Notes: a model not told the origin generated them from the sequence alone. Numbered from the stretch's first letter, positions 32,528-45,200 are shown. The stretch is 64,000 nt of DNA from Nepenthes gracilis (GCA_033239525.1 BSYO01000035.1:7910627-7974626); one strand, 5' to 3'. Program-made: numbers and translations.

Positions 32528-33323
32528 TATTGGGGGTCACTCCCGTATGAAAGTCCTTATGACCTGAGGATTTAGACGAAACACGTGGACCTTATGTGCT
32601 ACTATGCACAGAATATGTAAAAGGAATTCTGATCAACATAGTTAAACGGAACCTTTTAGACGAGTAACAATATCGGTCAATAAGTTGACCGATTGAAAGC
32701 ATGAACTGCCCTGCATTGCTAAGAGATCCCTGATAGACAACACCGACCCGTCAACACAGGCATTGACCGACTTTGTTGATAACGCGGACGATGGAATGTT
32801 GGCTGTCTACCAGGGAATCAAGAATGGTGCCAGCACAGAAGATTTTCTAAGTATTTGTGATCTCAGACGGTTATGCATAAACCATTTTATACATAGCATA
32901 TTTATATTATTAATAATGACAGATTTTATCGAGGGAAAAAGAATATTCTTCAGATTTGTCGAATATGCGCTTCTATATTAAAAGCAAGTAGACAGACTTG
33001 CCGTGTGTGTGTATGGGTGGCTTAGTGTGAGAAACAGAAAGAGTGAAAATGGTGAAGGAAGGAAAGAATTGTGAGCAACATATAGTGTGTTCTTATATTG
33101 GTTATACTGTATACTTTGGTTTTTCTTTCTCTAGTAACTGTGTAACTGTAAAAATTGTTCCCCGCCTTACATAGTGAAATTGGTTCCATGGACTGATTGT
33201 TTCGTGATTTTTTTCTTATTTAATAAGGATTTTTCATGTAAAATTCGTGTGTTCATTTTCTTCTTCCTCGTTCCTTTACTATATCTATTTTGTGGCGGTA
33301 GTCGGATGTCATCTACCCCAACA
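32528..33323 (+). mobile_element. 796-bp copia solo LTR
   Basis: It starts TATTGGGGGTCACTCCC and ends CTACCCCAACA. The flanks AAATC (32523-32527) and AAACC (33324-33328) are a 5-bp target duplication with one mismatch. The Tekay-like LTR text is continuous across the insertion. No internal domain is present, so this is a solo LTR formed by LTR-LTR recombination. Its GGGGTCACTCCC start is shared with the gag-protease element's LTR. Confidence 0.85.
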
Positions 33324-34251
33324 AAACCTGCCCTGAACCAAGCATAAACTGATCCAAGCATCATGTGTTAATGTTAAATTTCTAGTCTGAAGAAAGTAAA
33401 TCAAATCGATTACTGAACCGATCATCAAACCAGCAATTAAATCAACAATATTGTATACTAATTTTAAATTTCAGCATCTGCATAAATTGTTTTAAGACTA
33501 TAGTGCATGTGAAATTTCAGTATATGCATATATTACAAGACTTTAATATTTTACTAAATTTTTAATATTTAAATGTTAAATTTCAACCCTATTAGTAGAA
33601 GTTAAAATGAAAGCTCTACATAATGTTAAGAAATATGATTATTTTCTCCCAAAATGAAAAATATTTAGAAGAAGATTATTTTCATTCGGAGTGAAGAAAA
33701 TGCATAATAAATATCAAGAATAAATGTAGAGTTTTCATAAGAAATTTTAAAAGGAAGTAAGAAATTGGACCAATGGTTGATCAATAAATAGTATATTTTA
33801 ATATGCTTTAGTATATTATTGTGGAAGATCATTGTATAATAAGTATCGCTATACGATTTTGGCCATATCTACCAAGATAGTAGGTAATACTACGCACCTT
33901 AGGGTGAAAAGGGAGGTTAGGCCTTAGATTGTGTAGATTGAACGCAATCCACCGACCTCAAGGTGTAAGATGAGGTTAAACCTTTGATTGTGTGGATTGA
34001 ACACAATTCAGGTTTTGATCGGTCGCTCCTTTAACTGGTAAGGTTTATTAGTCCTAGTTCTTAAAGAAAAATAAGAAAAGAAAGTCTTCACCATAGTTTG
34101 AAAGGAAAAATAAGAAAAGATCAATACAAGAAATCAGAAAAAGAATTGCATAAGAATTCTAACCATGTTTTAAGTTATTATGTTTCATAATGATCCATAT
34201 TCTTACTATTATAAGTAAAAAGATTATATGATCATTTTTCTATTTTGCCTT

Positions 34252-34300
34252 ATTAAGTATTTAACTCACTCTCTTACTATTTTACTAACCCTTCAGATAA
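34252..34300 (+). promoter_or_regulatory. Conserved LTR box, second copy
   Basis: TTAAGTATTTAACTCACTC, then TTTTACTAACCCTTCAGAT. This is the 3' LTR counterpart of 23422-23470; the TACTAACCCTTCAG part is kept exactly while the surroundings have diverged. Confidence 0.4.
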
Positions 34301-34740
34301 TATACACGACCCGATGTCAAATGAGTAGAAGTGAAGTTTGAAGAATTTAGTACATGTTTTAGGATATATTATTTTACAGACTTACATTTTGGGATAGTAT
34401 ATTCTATATTTAGTTTTATTTTTTGATCTATATTAGATAGGATATGATGTAAAGTTTTGACCAATTTTCATGATTATATAAATGACAATATATTTCAGCA
34501 ATGATTCTATATCAGACAAGTAAATAGTGTAGATATTTACTACCATTGTAGGTTTGTATATGATAGATTTAGCAATATTCTTTCTTTATCATGAAACTAA
34601 CATCATATTGTTATTAGATGGATATTAGAGCCCAATGATGTGGTAAAGTATTTGGATCCTGTATATGTTAATTTATTATTTATGTATAGGTAAATAGGAG
34701 TATTAACAAAGTAAGCCCACGTCCATTGGATTGATGATTT

Positions 34741-34959
34741 ATTATTGGTAAAAAAATTAATAATTAATTATAACAAGCAAAATTGATGAGTAAAAAAGTT
34801 ATACGTATGAATATGGTTAATAATGAATTTTAGGACACGGTCCATTGCACTATTAATAAATAATGCATAATCCTAGGTGGCGAATGTAAATGACATGCAA
34901 TTTTAGAAAATACAAATGAATGCATAGACCTTTGGTCCAATAATACATATGCTAAACTC
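34741..34959. other. Boundary zone of the Tekay-like element
   Basis: AT-rich sequence between the last clear LTR homology and the next gypsy fragment. TTAGGACACGG near 34841 weakly resembles TTAGGACGTGAG near the 5' LTR end, so the true LTR end could lie here. No gene is seen. Confidence 0.3.
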
Positions 34960-35900
34960 TCAAAATTTCCATCACTAAAAGGGATGCATCCACATCCTTG
35001 GCCATTACTAAAATGCTCTTCTTGAAGTATTTGGCTTCCTAACTGCTTGTCTCAAGGAGTAACGACATTCATTGATCATATAGTCAAATTAGCCACAATT
35101 GAAATACACTCTCGTTTGCTTGTAAAATGGTCGTGTTTCGTGGAACTTTCCACAATGATTGCACATGGATTTTGATTGTTGTTGCTTGTCAATGATCCTT
35201 GGATTTCAACTCCTTTCCCTATCCCCTTATCGTGGGACTTAGATCTCTTATAAGATTCAATTGATTCCAAACATTGGCCTCCTTAGTTAACATTTTTTTC
35301 TTGAGAAATGTTTCTCTTTCTAACTCCATCTCAAAAAGTAAGGCTTGATTGAGTACTTCTTCATATGTTTGTAGCCACAATGACACCAATTGCTTCCAAA
35401 TCATATCATTCAATCATTAGAGGAACTTTCTTACTCACCTCATCTAGTCCATTATAACATGTGGAGTATATTAAGCTAATTCAGTAAATTTGATATTATA
35501 TTCTGTCACTGTATGATTTCACTATTATAAAAAAGTAAATTCATTATCTTCTACTCTCACAGACTCCTTGAAAAGCACTTTTCCCTCCTCCGAACGATTA
35601 ATCATCTAGAAAACCTTCTCAATATGGTAGATCAAAATTTTAACCTTCACCAGATTTGGATCACCCAAAATTGTCAATACATGCTTATTGATAAACCAAT
35701 CATAAGTCGTCAAAGTATTGCCTTAGGTTTATAACTATTGGCCTCAAATTTTGTTGCCTTTGGACCATTAAATCTATAACTTCAGCCATCATTGCCATCA
35801 TGGCAAGATACTTGTTCTCCCAGCTAGAACCTACACGACCATATCCATCTGACATTATAATGCTTATCATGAGATAAATCACAGTTTTAATTCGTCATAT
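34960..35900 (-). pseudogene. Gypsy gag fragment B
   Basis: On the minus strand, 35882-35700 reads GYGRVGSSWENKYLAMMAMM, then AEVIDLMVQRQQNL. Bases 35413-35219 read WLQTYEEVLNQALLFEMELE, and 35270-35076 contain the basic linker and a decayed zinc knuckle region. Near 34960-35040 it passes into protease-leading text similar to fragment A. All pieces are short and interrupted. It is homologous to fragment A (37190-38210) in the same orientation. Confidence 0.7.
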
Positions 35901-36359
35901 CATATAAAATACTTTTCTTACTACTTGCTCTAATACAACCTAATTTGTCATGTCCTTAACCCTAAATATATACTTAAAGTATTATTTAATCAAAACTTTA
36001 TTAAAAATCGAGAGGTGATCTTATAACAAAGACTATTAAATAGTCCAATAATAAAGTTATTGAAACCCAAGATTCGAAGGCCACATTCACAAATGACTCC
36101 AATAAATTATCGCCTATAATACTAATGTGCATATGTAAGGAAAAATATCTCAAACCTGATATCAAAATATCTAATATTATAATTAAACATAAATTAAAGG
36201 CCATAGCCAAATATAGAGCATCCAAATCCAAAATAACAAACTCCTAATCGAATAATTAAAATATAACTAAACATTCTAAACTATTGAAATCTGAAATACC
36301 TACATATAACATCCAAACCTACTAATTTTAGAAAACACTTGTACCCCTTACAATTGATT
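35901..36359. other. AT-rich spacer between two gypsy fragments
   Basis: The text near 35940 (CCTAATTTGTCATGTCC on the + strand) could be an LTR or leader edge of fragment B. I see no domain here. The single open frame (36001-36231 minus) shows no motif. Confidence 0.3.
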
Positions 36360-37300
36360 GAACAAATTATCAATTTTTGACGATGGGTATTTATTCTTGA
36401 TAGTGATCTTATTTAATTCTTGATAATTTATGCACAATTGTATAGATCTATCCTTCTTCACTAATAGTACCAAAGCACCCCATGGGGATACACTTGACCG
36501 GATAGTACCGTTCTCTAGAAACTCTTACAATTAATTCTTTAACTTTTTTAGCTCTGAAGGTGTCATTCTATAGGAGGCCATCGATATGGACATTGCTCCA
36601 GACATGATCTCAATTTTAAATTAATTTTTTTTGATTTAGTAGCAACACTAAAAGGTCGTCGGGAAAGACATTCTCAAATTTGCAAATCGTGGGTATTTCT
36701 TTTGGCGAAACATTATGACTTCTGGTGGAAGTTAAGTAGACCAAATAGATTTATCACCCACTTCTTATCAAATGGCCAAGTATGTAATACTGAAATCATG
36801 TATAAGGATTCTTTTTGTATTATTCATTGAAAATAAAAATGTTTACAACTAGAATCAAAAAATACACCCATTTATAGAAACAATATATACTAGCATGATA
36901 ACTAACTAACCAATTTATACTTAAAATTATATTAAAATTATGCATATCTAATAAAATCAAATCCACCGCTATCTCTAAACACTTTAAACCAAACAATGCA
37001 CCAAGGATACATAGTATCCGTCACCAATGAAGATCTCATAGGTGTTGATACTACTATTAAAAAAATTCATAATTCTTAGGGGAGATAACAAATGATAAAC
37101 AAATTTTGGAGATACAAAAAAATATGTTAACCCCAAATCTAATATTACAAGAGCAAATGTCTTAAAGATTTTGAGTTTACGTTCAATGATAGATGGCGAT
37201 GCATCTGCATCTTGGGCCATTACCGCAAAAGCTCTACTCAAGACACTTGACTTTCTCACTGTTTTCCTCAAAGAATGTAGATAATCTTTAATCATATGGT
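36360..37300 (-). pseudogene. Gypsy protease and RT start, fragment A
   Basis: The open piece 37295-36984 reads SRAFAVMAQDADASPSIIER, then KFVYHLLSPLR and EIFIGDGYYVSLVHCLV. This is the protease region of a Tekay-like element, with the DSGSTHSF active site decayed to DLGLTYFF. Minus-strand 36600-36363 continues with RT text: [14 protein letters not shown], then [19 protein letters not shown] and [11 protein letters not shown] stops abruptly at about 36360. Confidence 0.75.
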
Positions 37301-38210
37301 CAAATTGGTCGTAATTGAAGCATGTTTCGAAAAACTTATAGCACGACCTCCCTCAATGCATTTTTTCATAATAAGGGCATGTAGGCTTTGATTGTTGAGG
37401 GCCTAGGGTACCCTAGAGTTTAACTCCATTATTACCCTTATCCATTAATTTTGACCTCTTGCAAGATTTTCTTGATCCTAAACTTTGATTTTATCGGTTG
37501 GCTACATTTATTCTCAAAACAATTTTCTCTTTCCAGCTCTTATTCAAAAAGGACACACTCCAACACCTTTCAATGAATCCTCAACTTCAAAGTTATAAGT
37601 TATTTCTGAATAGCGTCATTCGGGCCTTGTAAAAGCTTCCTTACTCTCCTAGCCCCGTCAACTACAATGTGGGGAGTATAACAAAATAACTTTATAAATT
37701 TAATATCGTACTCTACTGCTACCCTATTTCCTGCTGCAGATAGTCAGATTTATTCTCCTTTTGCTCCCTTAGATTGGATGAAAAATATTTCTCCATAAAA
37801 ACCTCTACAACCACGTTTTATGAGATTTGCTTATTCTCAAACCCTCCAAATTCTCTTTTTCTTGGATTACCAATGGTTTGCTTCTCCTTCTAACTTATAA
37901 GAGGTAAAAACAACTTTTTCCAACTTTGAACAGTAAATAACCTCAAAAATATTCTCGATCCTTCGAATCCATACTTCATCCTTGGTAGGTTCTGATTCTC
38001 TCATAAATTTTGGTACCCTCTAATTAATAAACTGATCATATACTATCATGGCTTTTGTAGGGTTTATTGTTGTAGGCTCTAGGATTTGAGACATTCGAGC
38101 TATTGATTCCATCACATCCGCTATTCTTATCATAATAGCCAAGTACTCCACCTTCCTTTCGGGGTGAGAGCTCAGTCTAAAACTACCTTGACTAGCAACC
38201 ATCTTTCAAT
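37301..38210 (-). pseudogene. Gypsy gag, fragment A
   Basis: The N-terminal piece 38202-38020 reads SSHPERKVEYLAIMIRIADV, then MESIARMSQILEP. Later pieces are frameshifted. The segment 37320-37420 is homologous to the zinc-knuckle zone of fragment B. Order and orientation are continuous with the protease/RT fragment at 36360-37300, so A is one truncated element. Confidence 0.65.
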
Positions 38211-38396
38211 CCTATCATAAAACAATAAGCCAAATTACCTCATCAAAATAAAACACTCTATTTACAACTTCTCCAATACCACCTCTGCCACGTGACTAGC
38301 AAATATCTTTCAATGCTGTCACAAAATAATCAACCAAATTACCTCATCAAAATAAGACACCTTCCTTATGATTTCTCTGATACCATCTCTGTTTAC
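38192..38396 (-). repeat. About 105-bp tandem duplication including the primer site
   Basis: CTAGCAACCATCTTTCAATCC through to CCACCTCTG (38192-38297) is repeated at 38298-38396. On the minus strand each copy ends in a primer-site-like sequence: TGGTATTGGAG (38281-38271) and the exact TGGTATCAGAG (38385-38375). The upstream LTR of this minus-strand element should begin at about 38390. Confidence 0.65.
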
Positions 38397-40200
38397 ATCC
38401 CGTATCCTGAGGTTCGATTAAATTGGTTAATGATCCTTATTTGAGCTAATCAAATATTTATACCTTAATTACTAGAAATTCATTATTCATTTACTATCCA
38501 AAGACCCAGACAAAATGGCGTTGGGACACGAATCTAAAAATGATAAATATAGACAAACAATCGAATAAAATAATAAGTCAAATTATAGTATGCAAAATGT
38601 CACACCTAAAAGTGATTCTGATTATTGACAATATGTTCTCAAAACATATGCAAAGAGAGACTTCCTCACTTAGACAGAGTCCACAAAATTATAACTTAGA
38701 CATACCACTAAGGGATATCGAAATTAAATTAAACTACTGATAAATATAGTTATAATTAATTATTACAACACCATAAAATTATAATAATATAACACTCTGA
38801 TTCTATTATTTTTGAATAAAATACATCATCCAAATTTAACTTTTAATTTTTATTTCCTCGAACAGCTTTTTCGCTAGCTTTATTTACTTACGAGTATGAC
38901 CCAAGCCCTATAATCCAAATGGTGAATAAAAATCAAAATAAGAGTAAACTAACTACTTAGTAAGGCATATGAATTTCATAATTCAATAAATAATATATAT
39001 CAAAATATATTGAAATAAATATAATTTAAAATCAAATGTAATGTCATATAATTTTCATAATATTTTATACATAACTTTCGGTTGATGATCAAAATTATTT
39101 ACTTCAACTTTTGCATTCTTAAAATATGTTCGAATCATACAAATTTTTGTAGTCTAAGGATCAGTAGAGTCCTATCGATAAATGAGTTAATAATCAAAAC
39201 TTGAGTTATATATATTTCGTTACAATCAAAGATTGTATATTACTATTAACAACTCGTATGTAAACCATCATACATGTAACATTTGACAAGATTGAACGTT
39301 ACTTTTAACTCGCAAATGATAAATTTGAATATTGATTATTATTATAATATATTAAGATATATCATAATATATCACTGTTAATTATTTATAATTGTCCGTA
39401 CATGATCAAATAGAAAATTTTATACAAACATGACTAATTCTTTATATTTTCTCATACCAAAGAAAATATCATTATCTTCCAATTTATATAGAGTTTTCTT
39501 TATTAATATTTCAAATATTTCATGTAGTATGTCATAATTCTTGTAGAAATTTAAATATATAATTTTAAAATATGTAAAATTTATATTATATAATTGTCAA
39601 ACATGTAGAACTGTTCGTAACAAAATTTATAAAAAAAAAAAAAATCAGTATATTTGGTGCAATTTCAACATTTTGCTTTCAATTATGAAACATATAGGAG
39701 CAATTAAGTGCAAAATTAAGGTATGCAGAATATAAACTTTAAGATTTAAGACATGCAAGAACCTATATACAAAAATTAAGAATATATAAGAGAATTTGAT
39801 CATAATTTTAAAACACACATGAGTATCATTATAAGAAATCAGTTTAAAAATACAATGTATATAAAATAATGATATAAATTTTATAAAAGTTGTATAAAAT
39901 GAGAATGAGAATACATGTATATGGAGTATAAATCTTTTAGATACGAAAATTATAATATGTATAAACATTTGAAATAATAAATACTCATATAGATCAGCAA
40001 AGAACAACAATAAGAGAAAAAGAGGTCTGAATACACTTGTTTAAACTTAAAATCACCAAAATCTTTCTTAAATTCACGTAAAATTTTCACCTCTAGCCTT
40101 CTTTCTCTCATTCTCTCTCTTACTTTCTTCTATTTTTCTCTTCTCTCTAAAATTTAGCAAAAATGACTAAAAATTGGTTGAATGGACCGTATATAAAAAA
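38397..40200 (-). repeat. Probable LTR remnant of the minus-strand gypsy element
   Basis: Its position directly upstream of the primer site makes it the 5' LTR. It is very AT-rich. I recognise no conserved LTR box, and the far end is not defined. A CT-rich patch lies at 40080-40150. Confidence 0.35.
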
Positions 40201-41684
40201 TTTGTGCATGTATGCCTATTAGATGTACATCAAACGTTGCAACGAAATTTACATGGTGCACAAGTGTCCTACAGGTATACATTATATACATGCATTCTAT
40301 CACAAATACACACGTGCATTTCTTGAGTGCACGTTGGATATGAGTAATCTATCTAAAATATGCATTTACACGCATCAGACACTACTCGAGTATCACTTAA
40401 TCTGATGTGATTTAATCAGAATATTGATTTTAACCTAAATTTTTATTTGATGTAAATAATTTTCTTATCATAATTTAATTAATCATGATAAAAATTATAA
40501 TTTAAAATGTGTACCTTACAAGAAGCCGTTACACTTATTTCACATATTCGCCTTCAAATTTTACGAGTGTAATTTTGACTTGAGTATTCACTAATAAATC
40601 AATAAACAAGACTCATTTTTTTATTTCTTATTTAAATTTATGGTGTACTTAATTTAGATTAAAAGATTCAAATATTAGATTTGAAAACTCATATATCAAA
40701 TTTAAATTTACGATTCATATAATTCTAGATAGATAAGCGGATTTACTCTTATTCAAAAAATACCACCCCCACAAAAAAAAATAAAAGAAAATATTGCCCG
40801 TAGATTGGTTTCTTTTGTTTTATTTCCTTTTCTTCTTGGTTTTTCTCTTTTTCTATTCTTTTCTATACAAATATTTCTTTCAAAAGTTCCTAAATAAATT
40901 AATGACCTCAAAAGTGATTAGTTATATATTTGACTTCAAATTGTGAACATGGAGAATGTTTATAATGGAGGAAAATTAATTTATAAGAAATGATTTCAAT
41001 ACTTCAATGACTTGATCAAGATTAATACATATATTAAAATACTTTTTATTTTTAATTATTCATTATATTATAAATTGACATATTGGTCGTGCTAATTATA
41101 TGCCTTTGAGTCCAATATACCCGAATAACATTAAAAAAATAATAAAATCATCACATTTAAAAAAAAATACAAAAACTCTTATAAAAAATCATAAAATTCA
41201 ATTGAGATTATCTATAAGTATTTTTTTTTAATTTTTTTTAATTAGTTTCAATAAAGATTTGTGTTTTAAGATTAAAAAACTAATTAACACACTTGAAAAT
41301 CCAAACTATTTATGCATTTTTCATTACAATATTAAGGTCCATTGAGTATTTAACTCAATATTAATTTTTTTTTTTAAAAAGTATTTTAAATTTTTTAAAA
41401 ATATATATAATTCTCATCTTTTTTTTTTTTAATTAATGAATATAAAACAAATACAGTCCCCCATAATTGAAATATTTGATGGGCATTGTTGCCTTGTAGC
41501 CTTCAATCCTCCTACCGTTAAAACTTGCTAACCAAACAGGCAGGTGGTAACGCCATCTCGTTAGCTGCCGGTTGTTACCTTTACAGCCATTAAACATCTT
41601 CTGATGTTTACGCTTCCATTCTTAATTATTCATGTTAGTTTCCTCGTCTCCTTCACCGTCCACCCATCCCCAACATTCAAACCC
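40201..41684. other. AT-rich sequence, nothing recognised
   Basis: No coding, repeat or RNA feature is supported. The less AT-rich stretch 41450-41680 looks like unique sequence, but has no open frame of note. Confidence 0.3.
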
Positions 41685-42033
41685 TTTTAAAATCTGATCA
41701 AATACTGTTAAAAAATTAAGCTCGATTAATTTTTTTTAGGTCTGATAAAATCATGAGCTGAATCGGCCTGCATCAGACCGATCCGATTTATGGATTTTTT
41801 CCTAAATGAAGGTGTTTTTTTTTTTTTTTTGGTTTTAAGTAAATACATCTCAAACCCAATTTAAAATCTGATCAAATACTGTTAAAAAATTAAGCTCGAT
41901 TAATTTTTTAGGTCTGATAAAATCATGAGCTAAATCGGCCTGCATCAGACCAATCCGATTTATGGGTTTTTTTCCTAAATGAAGGTGTGTGTGTGTGTGT
42001 GTTTTTTTTTGGGGGTTTAAGTAAATACATCTC
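41685..42033 (+). repeat. 174-bp tandem duplication
   Basis: AATCTGATCAAATACTG starts at 41691 and again at 41865. The two copies are nearly identical through to AAGTAAATACATCTCAA. They differ mainly in mononucleotide and GT-run length: the second has (GT)8 where the first has T16. The duplication is recent. Confidence 0.9.
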
Positions 42034-42521
42034 AATAGATTAGGTTAGAATATAGTTAGAAACTTTTTAAAAAATTATAAATTTAAAATAATTAAGATAA
42101 TATTTTATCTAAATATTAATTTTTAAAATAAAATTACTTAAAAAAAAAAACCTCATAAAAGAATATGAACCGACATAACCATATCTTTTAACCTGGATAA
42201 TCAAGCCTAAGTGACCCGAGTGGATTGATTATCTGTATTTCTTTTCAAAACTCGATCCAAACTCGATAGAAGCAATTTTGATCAAGTCTATCCCCATTGA
42301 TGATCATACCTCTCTCAAGAAGAACTATTATTGGGAATGGATTTGAAGTCTAATCTACTGTTCGTCCAAGCACCATTAATCATGGAGAACAATTAACTAA
42401 AGAATGCCAAGGGCAGAATGCTAAAATGATTCCACCAATATGGCCTATAGTTTGGCTATTAACATAGAGTAAAACGTGAATAAACTGTATATATCGGTTG
42501 AGAATAAGGCGATGATGGAAC
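42034..42521. other. AT-rich spacer, nothing recognised
   Basis: No gene or repeat is identified. The last five bases GGAAC (42517-42521) form the left target duplication of the next solo LTR. Confidence 0.3.
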
Positions 42522-43352
42522 TATTGGGACCTGACCGACTATTTAAACCGTGAAAAAATACACAATAAAACACGACAAGCACACAACAAATACGTATGAA
42601 CGATAAATATATAATTTTTACGTGAAAACTCACTTTTGAACTAGAGAAAAAAAATTACATGACTCAAGGTCTGAAAATATATTTACTATGCGATGTCTCG
42701 ATTACACAAATCCTAAATATAATGTCAAATTACCTTACTATAAAATAAATCCGTACAATAGAGAATACAAAATAAAATAGAAGAAATAAAACCCAATAAA
42801 TATTATTCTCAATAGCAAAAATAGTGTACCCACGATTGACAGAGAATGAAACTTGATTCGAGATATAAATGAATACATAAATCTTCCTCTTTTCTATTTT
42901 CTCTATCTTCCTGTTCTTTTTTTTCTCTCAAAAAGGCGCTCAAATTGCAGTGGTTAAGCCCTAACATTTGTCAACCGTCTTTTTATCCTCCGGGCTGCAC
43001 TCAAGTGCTAGGCAGACGCAGCTCGAGCACAAAGCTTCCGGAACTGGTGCTCGAGTGCTTGCCAGGCGCGACTCGAGCGCGGAACTTCTGGAAATTGTAC
43101 TCGAGCGCTTGGTAGGTACAGTCCGAGCGTGGTACTTCTACGAATGGCGCTCGAGCTCCAGGCAAACTTGGATCAAGCACGAGGCTTCTGGAAATGACGT
43201 TTAAGGCACGCCTCGCGTATAATGCTATTGGAATCAATACCTCAGACCTTCATCACGCGCGTGAAGCGCGTGTGAAAATACTTATCATTCGTACCACCAA
43301 TTAGCATATCAAATAAATATGAGCTCATACGGGAGTAACCCATAACCCAATA
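42522..43352 (-). mobile_element. Copia solo LTR 1 (831 bp)
   Basis: It begins TATTGGGACCTGACC and ends AACCCAATA. The flanks GGAAC (42517-42521) and GTAAC (43353-43357) differ by one base. It is homologous along its length to 43962-44749. The likely sense strand is minus, because the CACGTAAAA-type R/U5 text near 42620 reads correctly there. The middle (42990-43200) has a GC-richer CTCGAGC array. Confidence 0.8.
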
Positions 43353-43357
43353 GTAAC

Positions 43358-43956
43358 AACAAAAGATAAATGATGGGATTTTTGTCTTATATTTATCTAA
43401 TGTGGTAGTGAAAACGGCAACCATATGTATAGAAAATTAGTCACAATGTAACGAATGATTAGAAGAATTTTATTTGAAACCCTTCAAATCAGAAAATTAG
43501 AATCTGTCAATAAAATTTAAGTACAAATGGAGAATAAAACTCAAGATGCATAATCAAATAATTACTCATAATTTACAGAATAGCTTTAAACAATAACATA
43601 ATTATGCAATAAAACTTCTTTATTTTTAACCTCCACGAGGCAATAATATATGTGGCTCGAAACATGGGGTGGAGGATTTTAGGCAAACTCGTTAATTACT
43701 TGGCTAGCCACCTTAATTGTGGCTTCATTCTGTATTTCCTTTCCGATTAGATAGTTGAGTCTTGAGTCTTGAATGTTTATCACTATCTTATCAATAGATT
43801 TGGAGAACTTACCCCTTTAAGATGTCATTTGATTCAATCCATTTTAATTATAATTGTTTGATATTAATCAAATTAATATATTATTTACTATTAAAAAATA
43901 TTATTTAGTTGTTTATTATTAACCAAAATATTAATATCATCTGTCTCATATTAATC
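43358..43956. other. Spacer between two solo LTRs
   Basis: About 600 bp with no gag, primer site or purine tract, so the two LTRs are not the ends of one intact element. Nothing else is recognised. Confidence 0.4.
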
Positions 43957-43961
43957 AGATG

Positions 43962-44749
43962 TGTTGGGACTTGACCAACTATTTGAACTTTAAGAAAACA
44001 AATAATAATGTACAACAAGTACACAATAATTACACATGATCAATAAATACACGATTTTATGTAGAAAACTGTCTTTTGAATGAGGGAGAAAAATCATATG
44101 ACTCAAATCCGAAAATATCTGCACTATGTAATGTCTTGATTACAAAAATTTTTAAATATAAGGTCAAATTACCTTATCTCAAAATATGTCCATATAATAG
44201 AGAGTATAAGATAAAAGATAAAAAATAAAACCTGATAAATATTCTTCTCAATGGTAAGAACAGTGTATCTATGATCGATGAAGATTGAAACTCAATTTGA
44301 AACTCAAATGAATACATAAATATTTCTCTTCTCCATTTTCTATCTTTTTCTCTTCTTTTCTCTCTCAAAATGGTACTCAAAATTGTAATAGTAAAACCCT
44401 AACAAGTGTTAGCCGCATTTGTATTCTCCAAGCCGTGCTCGAGCCCGTATCAGGTGCGGCTCGAGTGCGGAGTCTTTGGAAATGGCACTCGAGCGCCCGT
44501 CCGACACGGCTCGAGCATAGAGTTTTTGAAATTGGTGCTCGAGCGCCCGTCAGATAAGCTCAAGCACTAAGTTTCCGGAATCAACGCCCATGGTGCTCCT
44601 CGAGCGCAATTCGAACATGATGCTTCTGGAATCGGCACCTCAAGCCTTTGTCTCATGTGTAAAGTGTACACGAAAATACTTATTATTCAAACCACCGATT
44701 GGTACATTAAATAAGTATAGGCCCACATAGGAGTAACCATAACCCAATA
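43962..44749 (-). mobile_element. Copia solo LTR 2 (788 bp)
   Basis: It begins TGTTGGGACTTGACC and ends AACCCAATA. It is the same family and orientation as 42522-43352. The flanks AGATG and AGACA share only three bases, so the target duplication is weak. A CTCGAGC array lies at 44430-44640. Confidence 0.75.
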
Positions 44750-45200
44750 AGACAATTGTAATTGAAATGAGTTAAATCAATTTCTTTTTTAGTGGAGTAG
44801 AAATACCAAATTCCTTATTAACATGTCATTATAATCATATTAGTGCAAAAAATAACCTTTAACTTGGTCATTACATGTTGGAGGTTGTATAGCTCTATGC
44901 TACGACGAGTGATAGTTAAAAGCCAAATGTTTCAAGAATAGGAGGCAAATTGATGCATGCAGCAAAGCTCTATTTTGCAACTGGCAACAAAAACAAGAAA
45001 AGAGAAGGGAATTGGGAAAGTAGAAGGGGGCGGGGAGCTCTAACAGAAGACAGAGGGGAAATAGGAGGGAAATAGAGGGGAAAAGAGGGAATTAGGGAGG
45101 ATAGAGGGAAGAGAGAGAATCGAAATTATGACTTCAATATTTGTAACTATAGCAGACAATCAGTATATATAAAATGTAATAAGTGAATATATTCCTAACA
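44750..45200 (-). repeat. 3' LTR (partial) of the second chromovirus
   Basis: On the minus strand the sequence starting at 45200 reads TGTTAGGAATATATTCAC, a normal LTR start. It continues with a long C/T-rich stretch (45000-45120). The far end is not defined; it probably lies between 44750 and 44900. Confidence 0.5.

Larger units (their letters stand above)
16184..34740 (+). mobile_element. Tekay-like chromovirus (Ty3/gypsy) with nested insertions, dead
   Basis: The LTRs start at matching positions (16184 and 28613, TNTAAKGGTCAAG). Long homologous tracts follow in the same order in both. The tRNA-Met primer site TGGTATCAAAG is at 23964-23974. The interior keeps the full gypsy order: gag, protease, RT, RNase H, integrase, chromodomain. 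After removing the nested elements the 5' LTR is about 3.9 kb. The right end is uncertain: homology with the 5' LTR fades at 34720-34740, and a short similarity near 34840 is possible. The coding region has many in-frame stops and frameshifts, and two catalytic residues are lost. The clade call rests on the region after integrase (ILRKYVYDPTHIIEYEPL, then EESIQI), which is typical of Tekay elements. Confidence 0.85.
28613..34740 (+). repeat. 3' LTR of the Tekay-like element (two nested solo LTRs)
   Basis: It starts TATAATGGTCAAG, matching 16184. At about 29206-29212 the sequence jumps from text matching 5' LTR position 16690 to text matching 22210, so an internal deletion occurred near the first nested LTR. 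Homology resumes at 30614 (matching about 22280). The right boundary is approximate (34735-34850). Confidence 0.72.

Noticed and set aside
42522..44749. The two LTRs as one complete short (TRIM-like) element
   Set aside because: Each has its own flanking 5-mers and the 600-bp spacer lacks a primer site and purine tract.
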